From: Adineta vaga
Lineage: Eukaryota; Rotifera
DNA: 64,000 nucleotides
NCBI GenBank assembly: GCA_021613535.1
Contig: CP075493.1
Location: 13,764,001-13,828,000, forward strand
Reading direction: 5' to 3'
Translations under genes and position numbers: made by a program
Notes under the pieces: model-generated
Database searches by the model: none
The model's input: only the letters and a program-made list of their open reading frames with translations
Told to the model about the DNA's origin: nothing
Shown: positions 54,981 through 64,000 of the stretch, piece by piece
Layout of the letters: each line of letters starts with the position of its first letter
Numbering within the stretch: position 1 is the first letter of the stretch

Positions 54981-56611
54981 TATTGTTCGAACTAGAAATA
55001 GTTAATTATTAATATCTACAAGGACAAAAATGTACAGTGATAAACAAAGTATTTCTTTGTTAAACTCGCAGTACGTTTTTTGAATAACATATGAGATGAT
55101 GCTATTACTCTATATATGTATAGTCACAGTTCTCGATGCGAATGGAAACGTTACTAAAACAAATTTTTGTAATGCTTATTAAAAAGAGAATTCTAACTAA
55201 CATCAACATAATCCATTAATAATTTTCTTTTTTTTACATGACTACCGTTATACATTTCGAGCGCTGAGAACATTCTTCTTATTATTGTTAACATAATAAG
55301 ACAAAAGGAATTTTTCGTTTTTGTAACGAGGCACGAGAAAAGAACGAGACCATTGTTTATATATTTTGAACTACATTTTATTTTCAGACAAAAACTTAAA
55401 TGCAATAACTGAGAAACATTAAAAACTAAAGTAATTGATTAACACAATAAGATTCAATTGCAATGCCTCAAGAATTTGTTTTCAGTCATATTCGTTTCTG
55501 AAACTAGTTGCATATTGAGTGTATCGGTATAGTTGTGCAAATTATTTTTTCCGTTTTAGTCTCGAAAATGCTTTATACTATAAAATATTCTTTGAGTACA
55601 AAATTTTAGTGCAAAAGAACAAAATATTAAAGTATTTACATCGCTTTAATGTAGAACAGAGAGAGAGAGAAAGAAAGAAAGAAAGTTTGGATGAAGGTAG
55701 AATAATGTTAATTGTAAACAACAGACTGAAAAAGAAAAGTTCAAAGTAAATATGTACATGCACGGGTACTTTTTTGCATAAATAGACGCAAAAGAATTAG
55801 TTTTTTCTTCGATGTTGCTCTGAGTAATTATACATTTATAAATTTCAATGATGTCAGACTTATGTATATTCTTTCTCGTCAGTTTTTTTAGCACAAAAAC
55901 TTAATATTTTATCATCGTAGAATATTTCTGAAGATTGAAATCGTATACAGTCCGTTTTGAGTTTAATTCTTTGATATAGGTTCTATCTTTCATATTATTT
56001 ATTGTTCGATCAACAATATATCCGAAAACGAATGATTCTATATGAATCCATCCCATACTCAATTCTTAAAAATAAAGTATTGTATTTCTAATTATTTATA
56101 AGTTTACTTTTTTTTAGAGTTTCTACTCGTCGCATCGAGCATTTCCAAAGATGAATGAATATCGCATGATAGTCATTAACAGACCGATCATTATAGTCTA
56201 AATGTGTTTCAGAATTACTAATTCTAATCTATTCAATTCCAAATATTTTACAGAGGAATTAAGAAAAGAACACAAAAGTATTATAAGTATATAAACTATA
56301 CAACTTGCTTTCGATGAATCTATAATTAAGAAACACAATGATTGATTTCTTTTTTAATTATCATAAATTAGTTTGTCTTCGAAGTAATTTCTCGAATAAG
56401 ATTATCTCACAGTAAACATCTTGAACTGAAAATATATAAATGCCAGCAATGCATAACTGTCCTTCGTTCAACACATTCTAAACGAATAGGTCAAAGTGCA
56501 GAACGAAAAGTACGTTCGAGTACGCAGACCTTCGATTTTCTTTCTTTCTCTCGCTGTTCATTAACAGTATATAATACGACCGATCGAACAAACGAGTACA
56601 TTACAGTAAAA
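54981..56611. promoter_or_regulatory. Divergent intergenic region, 1.6 kb
   Basis: Lies between the 5' ends of the stalk protein and the glycosyltransferase. Contains a GA/GAAA simple repeat (55658-55684) and no supported gene. A TATA-like TATATAAATG at about 56432-56441 sits about 170 bp upstream of the glycosyltransferase ATG. Confidence 0.4.
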
Positions 56612-58115
56612 ATGATGTTCATCGTATTCTTGACTGTCGTATTAGTTTTCTGTACATTACCAGCAGAGAATTCTAATCATATTCTCGTCATTGCTCCACC
56701 TTTGCTAAGTCATATGATTCGTAAGTAATTTTTATTTAAAAAATATCGACTCGAAACTATTTTGTTTTCAAATGTTAGCTTCATTAGAACTTGCTAAACA
56801 ATTATCATCTTATTGTCATGTTACATATCTTATTTCAGCAAATAAAATCATTGAACTTGAACGTAAAGGATTTATTCCTGGTTCAAATACTAGTAACACA
56901 CTTGATATTGTTGGATTAATTGATGGAAATGATTATTTTCCTGAATTTGAAATTGCAGATTCTCAAATAAGTTTAAATAATATTACACAGGTATATGTTT
57001 CTAAACAATATTTCAATGAATCTCTTGAGATGATTTTTTTTAAACAGATAAGTATTGACAATGATCAAAAGTTATTATTTACCAGTATAATGAATCGAAT
57101 GAGTAGAGGATTGAATGATTTATTTCAATCGAATTTTCAATCACCTCTTACTCGACATATTTCATTACCTATTGATATGATTATTATTCGAGCATTTGCT
57201 CCTATACCTTCAATAAATATTTCTATACCAATTCATTTATTTCTACCAAGTAATCTTCGAGGTGTTGTTAATTATATACGTCATTATAAAGCAAATGATA
57301 GTACAGGATTAAAAGAAGTAGGTGATTATATTCGAGGAAATATTCAACATGCAAATGGTTTTATTTGTAATTCATTAAAAGAATTTGATGGAAAATATGT
57401 TGAAGGATTTCATCGATCATCTGGTAATTTAGCACCCATTCGTTTTATTGGTCCACTCATTTTTAATAGTCAACAATCGATAGAAAATCATGTAAAAAAT
57501 TTGATTGAATAGAATTTCGTACATAGATCAATATCTTTCTTCTTATTTTAGGCTAAAAATATCATTGATTGGCTTGATAAACAACCAACAGCTTCTGTTA
57601 TTTATATCGCTTTTGGTTCAGTAGCTCGTATACCATCAAATGCTATTGATATTATTGCTCATGCATTAAGTCATCATTCATTTATTTGGTCATTAAAAAC
57701 GAAACAAACTCTCCCATCATCATTAGACAATATTGATCCTGATCGTCAACTTATTCTTGAATGGACACCTGAACGTGCTATATTATCGCATCCTTCCATC
57801 GCATTCTTCTTTTCACATGGTGGATGGAATTCTCTTTTAGAAAGTATGTTACATGGAAAAGCGATACTTGTATGGCCTTTCTTTGCTGATCAATTTGATA
57901 ATGCTCTGCAAGTTGTTGATATGGGTATGGCTCGACAAGTTTCAAATAATCTTGAATATGATATTGAACATATGTTTAATAATCATAGTTATTCAAATAA
58001 GGCAAAAGAAGTTCAACAATTAGTTATTCAAGCTCGAGAGAATACATCTAAAGAGCAAATTGTTGATATTGTTCGACTTATTTCAAATCATCGACAATTA
58101 TATGATGAACTTTAA
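56612..58115 (+). CDS. UDP-glycosyltransferase family protein
   Basis: Exons 56612-56720, 56779-57491 and 57552-58115 join in phase to 461 residues. A signal peptide (MMFIVFLTVVLVFCTLPA) precedes the N-terminal acceptor domain, which starts with HILVIAPPLLSHM, the usual catalytic His region although with S-H-M rather than G-H. The C-terminal nucleotide-sugar domain has VIYIAFGSVARIP, then WTPERAILSHPSIAFFFSHG followed by GWNSLLESMLHGKAIL and PFFADQFDNA, the UGT signature. The family transfers sugars from UDP-sugars to small lipophilic molecules. Unlike vertebrate UGTs there is no C-terminal TM helix; the protein ends soon after the last helix (NHRQLYDEL), which resembles plant and bacterial forms. 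It could therefore be secreted, lumenal or of foreign origin; the sequence does not decide. Confidence 0.85.
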
Positions 58116-58767
58116 TTTAATGTTTGTATCTTATTAAAAATTCACTTTTTTATTTCTAATATTAAATAAAATCTAAGAGTGTGAGTGCATAGGAATTGTA
58201 ATGCTTTCTCTTTATGGGGGTTTGAATGTTGGATATATATCTTATTCAGAATCACATTCAGATTTGTGCTCACTTTGGCTGTGAATATAAATTATCATAG
58301 GTTTTCTCATGAAAAATAAAAGAGAAAAAGATAAAGTCCAAAGCAAACGTTCATTCGTAAGTTTCATGAGAATCAATGTAGATGAAGAGATTCGTGGTAT
58401 TCAGCACTTAATTAATAATAATCAACAGTATATCGATGATTTAGAGACAAATATAACTATTCAATAACTGTTACTCACTGAACAACTGAAGATGATGCAT
58501 AAAGTACCATATACCTGTCAAGGAAAAACTAAAACCGTTGTATTTCACAAGTCTTTCCGGATATACAGAACAATGATCAACTACCAGGGATGACATCGAT
58601 GCATGAATTGGATTTGCTGTTTATCTTAATTCATACTCAGGAACTGAAACACCTGATGAAACATTAGCCAGAATGTCATATCGAAAATGAAAATTGAAGT
58701 ACATACAAAGTCTCTCAATATAGTTTTGGGAAATGAGAAAGACAAATATTTTCAGAGAAAACTGAAT
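58116..58767. other. Spacer with an orphan short frame
   Basis: A plus-strand frame with ATG at 58309 and stop at 58467 (52 residues, MKNKREKDKVQSKRSFVSFM at the start, helical acidic end) continues in the same frame after the stop with LLLTEQLKMMHKVPYTCQGK. It looks like a degenerate coding remnant of unknown family. The rest shows nothing. Confidence 0.35.
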
Positions 58768-59725
58768 TTATTCCGATCCAGTAAATAATTTAGCAAAGTC
58801 TTTGTTCTTCTTACAGCTAAAAAGAAAAAATTCGTATTTTGAAAAGAGAAAACATCAATTTCTACTCAATTACCCTTGTATAAATTGTTGTTTATTCAAT
58901 TTTTGTGTTTTATTACGACCGAATTCTTGAAAAATATTTTCAGCTATTTGATTCGAATCAGATATTGCTGATATTCTTCGTCCAAATATCAATATTATCT
59001 TTGAAGAAAGTAGAGTAATATCATTCGTCAAGAAAAAGAAAAGAATCTTACCGCTTTTTCTAAATAATTTTTCAATTCATCAAAACTGAGTTGGCCATCA
59101 CCTGATGTATCCATTCTTAAGATAAAAGAAATTTGTATATTCAATCTTTTTTCTAAACATTCAAACGAATACGTACAGTTCGAAAGAAAAATCTAATACA
59201 CTATCTATATCTTTTTTATTCTGAGCTAAGATAGCAAAAGTAAATTCAGTAAAATTAATATAACCATCATGATTCGTATCAAATGCAGCAAATGTATTAC
59301 TAAATAATTTCAAAAAAATAATACATAAAAGTACAAGTCTCGAAATTTACTCAGCTAAGATTCCATCTTTATCAATATGTCCAGCAACTTTCTTATAATA
59401 TTTATGAAATTCTTCTTTCGTTATTTTTCCATCACCTGCTCCACCTCCTTGTTGGAATTGCTTAGATGATGAAAACATCGTATTTTTCAAATATTCCTCA
59501 ATGAATTTTCTTACTTCATACAATTGGTGAATTTCTAAAGGAAATTTTATACAATAATTATGTGTTTTCATACATTTTCTTACGTGATTCATTGAGTTTT
59601 GAATTTTCTTTAATTACAGCGATTTCTAGAAAAATAAAATAGTTTTAATCGATCGTTGAAAAAGAATAAAACCAACCTCCTTTGCTTAATTTTCCTGAGT
59701 AATCTTTCGATGCGTCGTTACCCAT
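58768..59725 (-). CDS. EF-hand calcium sensor of the NCS/calcineurin-B type, probably myristoylated
   Basis: Seven small exons (59677-59725, 59584-59625, 59351-59534, 59299 down to 59177, 59052-59115, 58874-58998, 58768-58816) join in phase to 211 residues. The N-terminus MGNDASKDYS fits the N-myristoylation consensus. The first EF-hand is degenerate (GAGDGKITKEEF). The second and third have canonical loops: DTNHDGYINFTE and DTSGDGQLSFDE, preceded by AFDT and FELM as in neuronal calcium sensors. The fourth (FGRNKTQKLNKQQFIQGC) has lost the acidic ligands. A linker of about 40 residues before the first hand is longer than in recoverin-type proteins. Expected to bind calcium at two sites and act at membranes. 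The start is fixed by the myristoylation motif. Confidence 0.82.
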
Positions 59726-61268
59726 AATTATGCTTGTTTCGAATGAAAACGACATTCTTCTATACTCTAATGAATATATAATTATGGTACAATATCCCAG
59801 GTAGACTAGGCATATTCTGTTTTTTAACATTATCAATATCATTTATAATGAGTGAAAAATACATAAAAAGAAAAGATCAAATTACTTTGATTGACTATAA
59901 GAATTATTCTTCCTCGAGCAATGAAATATAATGTACAGATGAATTGTATATCTGGGAATGTAAATATGAGTATCCTCTCTTGTGTTTCTTTCATACAACC
60001 ATCTCATAAAAGATTGATCATGTGTAAATACAAAGATTTTTTCCACTTTTTTTAAACATAATAAAAAAGTTTCTAAATGTTCTACTCGTACTTTCTGAAA
60101 AGAAAACTGAACTTACAAAAATACCGATTGATTTCTTATTAATATAAATTACCGAATATACTTTTGACAAAAATCGAACAGCTCTAGAATTTATATTTCA
60201 TATAAATATGAATTTAGTGTTTATGAACATTATTTGAGAGTGTTTTAAAGTTATTTTTAAACAAGTGTCATACAGGAACTTTTGTTCTTGCATTTAACGT
60301 TTGACACACGATTGATCATGAATGAAGACAAAATGTTGATCACAGTTAATTATGAACATTACATAAAGTTCCTAGCATGGCCTTTTCCATAGTGAAGGAA
60401 AACGTTTCTTAGTAATAGTTGTGTTTCATTTATTAAATTTTACAACTCAAAGTAAGTTGCTCTCTTTCTCGTTTGAGGAACTTGTCTAAACTGATTTGCA
60501 ATCTTTAGTTCAAATCCTTACGTGCATTTGGTCAAAATATAGTTATTAGAACTAGTGAGTATTGATTTGATCTTGCATTATTAGATACTATAAGATGGAT
60601 AGAATGATTGTTCAATCGATTTTCATATAAAGAGATGTTACGAGCAGTCATCCTATTCCGCGATGTTGAACATTTCGGAGTCGGTTCTAGCCTAGGAGCC
60701 AGTTCATTTGGTATTTGGAGCAGTAGGGTAATTCCGGGAATTGGTCGAAACTGATTCCGGAATGTGCAACATCGCGGAATAGGAAGTATTCTCTTGTCTT
60801 AGAAAATCCAAAAGATTTGTATCTAACGAGTTGGTTAAGTTCTGTTCCTCAATACTCTTATGTTTTATGCTATAATACTGATGAAATTCAACTGCTTGAG
60901 AATGTTCCTGAATCATCAGTTTTCTGCTTAATAAAAAAAAGAAGAAATCCTACGCTAGGTGTTTTTTAAGGAGTTCGAGAGTTTCGATCTTAAATTTCAG
61001 TTCAAAATTTATTTGAGAAAATTTTCTTATCAATACGATTGACCGTTAAAGGGGTATTTCTCTTCCGTAGTAAATTACGCATTCGTAAAGATTCTTAAAG
61101 GGTAAAATAAACATCAGTAGAAACTGAAAGTGCAAATGTAAATTGGAAAAAAAAGTTCCTGTCGACCCTAAAAGAACAGAGGAAAAATAGATGTAAACAA
61201 CAATCTCTGTAATTACAGAAATTGAGAGTAACAAAAACTTTTCAATTGCTTTTTCTTTAATCATTTAG
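59726..61268. other. Intergenic, contains a foldback element
   Basis: About 1.5 kb without supported genes, apart from the 132-bp inverted-repeat element at 60652-60783. It presumably contains the first exon and promoter of the modular membrane gene to the right, not identified. Confidence 0.45.
60652..60783. mobile_element. MITE-like foldback element
   Basis: The element begins CCTATTCCGCGATGTTG and ends with its exact reverse complement, CAACATCGCGGAATAGG. The inverted repeat extends inward to about 35 bp with four mismatches or so, leaving a centre of about 60 bp. No coding capacity. No clear target-site duplication was seen at the ends, so it may be old. Its GC content is higher than the flanks. 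Confidence 0.75.
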
Positions 61269-64000
61269 TGTCATTCATTTGTAACGCTGACCGAAGCTTC
61301 TGTCATGAAGCGAAAGTTTATTTTCAAAATCTTAATTTATTTCCTTCAATTCCACCATCAACTGATGAACATCAACTTGCAAATGAACGGCATTCAACAA
61401 GATTTTTCCTTATTCTATTAATTTTATTAATGACCATTCTTCTCTTATACATTTCATTAATTGAAAATAGTCATACTATCAATATTCCAACACCTTCACT
61501 CAATCAATATTCTAATTTATATTCAAAATATTCTGCAACATTAACATGCCCATGTACGAAAATATCAATTGATTATTCCAAACTTATTCAAATAACTTAT
61601 AAATTTCATCAAATATGTTCAAGTGAATTAGTTAAACAAGATTGGTTTGATTATATAACTGAATATCGTCTTACTGGTCAATTATATTTATATGATTTTC
61701 GATCGACAATCAATAAGGTTTTCCAAGGTTTAAGCACATTTTGTAATTTAACAAAAGAACGTATATCAAATGATTTAAATCAATTCTATTCAACACAATT
61801 TGTTAGTATTACATTAATTCCCGAACAAACATTTCAATTACAAACGCAATCATTAATTTCACAATTTATTGCCACTACAATCAATGATTTCTTACTATCA
61901 CTTTCAATCATTCGAAAAACAACGCATACAAATAAAATTTTTTCTGGATTACAAACAAATTATCAACTTTTACCAACTCCCGAACGTCGTTTAATTACTT
62001 CGCCGAATATCTACAACAATTGTTCATGTGATCTTTCATCAACCTGTATTCAACAAGCAACAATTTATGATATTTCAGGTAATACAACTCTATTTACAGT
62101 TCCAGGATTTTATACTGGTTGTTATGTAATTGAATCATTACTTCAATCGAATTTGAAATGTTTCTTCAATCAATCTTGTATTAATCAATTACAAACTTAC
62201 TTAACAGTTTCAACAGCAATAAATGTTACCCAATTGAATCGTTTATCATTAATTCGTTTCCGAGAAAATTCAACAATTCGAGAATTAATAAATGAATTAT
62301 TGATTGAAGAATGGGATTCATCAACTATGTTTCAAAGTTATTATAAAGAATGTCAACCATCACTATGTATTTATACGGATAAAATGAAGAATAGTGCAAT
62401 TTATATCGTTACAACAATCATTGGATTAGTTGGTGGTTTAGTTACAGCATTACAAGTGTTGGTACCACGAATTATTGCGTTTATACGAAAGAAGAAAAAC
62501 GTATCCAATATAACTCAAAGTATAAACTAGGAATATTTCGTGTTAAAAATTGAATATTCTTTTTTTTAGAAACATCAGAACAAAAAGAAAATAAACAAAC
62601 AATTAAACAATATATTTCAACAATGAATATTTTTCCATCGATTCCACCATCCAATGATGAATATCAACTTCATAATGAACGACTGTCCACAAAACTATTT
62701 CTTATTTCATTGATTCTATTATTAATTGTTCTTCTTTTATATACTTCTTTAATTGATAATACTCAAACTATTCAAATTAAAAAACCAACAATGTCACAAT
62801 ATTTACAATCATATTCCAAATATCAAGATGGATTAAATTGTCCATGTACAAAAATCTCGATCAGTTACAATAAATTACTTTCTTTAAAATATCGTTTTCA
62901 CGAAATTTGTACAAGTGTTTTCATTAGTGAAAATTGGTTTAAATATCTTATTCAATATTCGAATATTTATGGTAAAGATATCTTTATCGGTGATTTTCGT
63001 TCAACAGATACATCAATGTTTCAAACAATAAATTCATTTTGTGAATTAATTCAACAAACAATCGCAGATCGTTTAATAGAATTCTATTCAAATCAATTTA
63101 TAAGTTCATCAATTATTTCCTACAATGTTTTTCAATCACAAATTCAATCATTAATTTCACAATTTATTTCTTCAACAACCAATAGTTTTCTATTAGCAAT
63201 TTCAACCATACAAAGTACAACGCAAAGTAATGGATTACTTGCATCACATTTAACAAATTATCTGTATGTCTATGATCAACAAGGTGTAGTAGATATAACA
63301 TCAAGAAAATGGAACAATTGTGATTGTATTTATTCATCAGCATGTATTCAACAAGCGGCAATTTATGATATTTCAGGTAATACAACTCTATTTACAGTTC
63401 CAGGATTTTATATTGGTTGTTATGTAATTGAATCATTACTTCAATCGAATTTGAAATGTTTCTTCAATCAATCTTGTATTAATCAATTACAAACTTACTT
63501 AACAGTTTCAACAGCAATAAATGTTACTCAATTGAATCGATCTTTATTAAATAGTTTTCGAGAAAATTCAACAATTCAAGAACTAGTGAATAAATTAATG
63601 GTTGAAGAATGGAATTCAACGATTATGTTTGATAGTTATTACAGTGAATGTCAACCATCACTATGTATTTATACGGAAAAGATGAAAAATTCGGCAATGT
63701 ATATAATCACAACAGTCATTGGTCTTGTTGGTGGTTTAGTTACAGCTTTGAAATTGCTTGTACCACGATTGGTTATAATTCTAAGAAAGAAAAAAGAACC
63801 AACAAATCAAAATGAAGCTACGAGAAGTCCTAAACGTATTCGAAATTATGTGAAAAATTTGAAACATTATCTTGCAAATCTTAATTTCTTTTCATCTTCC
63901 ACCGCTGATGAAAACGATATCTATAATGAATTAATTTCTACAAGATTATTTCTTTTTCTTCTCATCTTATTCTTAATAATTCTTCTTTTATATACATCAT
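61269..64000 (+). CDS. Tandem TM-ectodomain-TM module protein (continues beyond the window)
   Basis: The first visible exon, 61269-62519, begins at an AG acceptor without ATG. A 50-bp intron (62520-62569) joins it in phase to an exon running from 62570 to the window edge. Module 1 covers 61350-62500 and module 2 62640-63800; the TM of module 3 starts at about 63930. Each module has a leader block (LFPSIPPSTDEHQLANER), TM helix, CPCTKISI, FHQICSS or FHEICTS, DFRST, an ectodomain with NNC-C and CIQQA, VPGFYTGCYVIESLLQS, LKCFFNQSC, EEW, YKECQPSLCIYT, and a second TM with GLVGGLVTAL. This is the same family as the minus-strand gene at 12533-18346, but the copies here are more alike. Whether a propeller follows cannot be seen. 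Function unknown; a surface receptor or channel-like protein is possible. Confidence 0.8.

Noticed and set aside
60480-60530. Possible tRNA B-box (GTTCAAATCC)
   Set aside because: No matching A-box and no cloverleaf arms around it.

Overview
The window looks like nuclear DNA of a bdelloid rotifer (Adineta/Rotaria type). This is an inference from several signs: AT-rich sequence, dense genes on both strands, very short GT-AG introns (mostly 45-75 bp), no ribosome-binding sites or operons, and a gene mix typical of that group. The mix includes expanded orphan GPCRs, NHL and FG-GAP beta-propellers, ADP-ribosyltransferase fusions, TPR and LRR proteins, AIG1-type GTPases, Ser/Thr-stalk membrane proteins, and many broken gene copies.

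Left part (1-12.5 kb): the 3' end of a pyruvate dehydrogenase E1-alpha copy that has lost its phosphorylation-loop exon; an orphan GPCR; a broken single-pass Thr-stalk membrane protein; a four-TM protein fused to a PARP-like domain with an in-frame TAG; an NHL propeller gene; a decayed acyltransferase-3 copy; and a second, unrelated GPCR.

12.5-18.35 kb: one ten-exon minus-strand gene that can be spliced in frame over its whole length (1,768 codons plus stop). It encodes three tandem copies of an unrecognised TM-ectodomain-TM module, one extra TM, a Ser/Thr linker and a seven-bladed FG-GAP propeller. The same module family reappears as a tandem array at the right edge (61.3-64 kb) and continues out of the window. 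This is the best candidate here for an undescribed protein system.

18.35-24.2 kb: a transposon graveyard (integrase zinc-binding remnant, membrane-protein remnant, mariner-like transposase remnant), then an F-box exon and a regular array of 14 exons. Each of these exons encodes exactly one 28-residue LRR, and they are separated by near-identical 57-bp introns.

24.2-34.9 kb: an NWD1-like NACHT plus beta-propeller gene, a divergent pair of AIG1-type GTPases, and a paralogue of the first GPCR. 35.6-40.1 kb: two lineage-specific proteins (one split over three frames) and a ubiquitin E2-fold protein lacking the catalytic cysteine. 41-53.3 kb: enzymes, many of them lipid-related: sulfotransferase-like protein, CAP protein, S33 serine peptidase, sterol-desaturase-type hydroxylase, a monoglyceride-lipase-like protein without its nucleophile, an ABHD6-like lipase, an ankyrin/arginine-ADP-ribosyltransferase and an SGNH esterase. 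54-59.7 kb: a Ser/Thr-stalk membrane protein, a UDP-glycosyltransferase and an EF-hand calcium sensor. A 132-bp foldback element sits at 60.65 kb, and G-rich hairpins resembling bdelloid telomeric sequence are scattered between genes. No tRNA, rRNA or CRISPR was recognised. All splice sites were inferred by eye from frame continuity and GT-AG rules.
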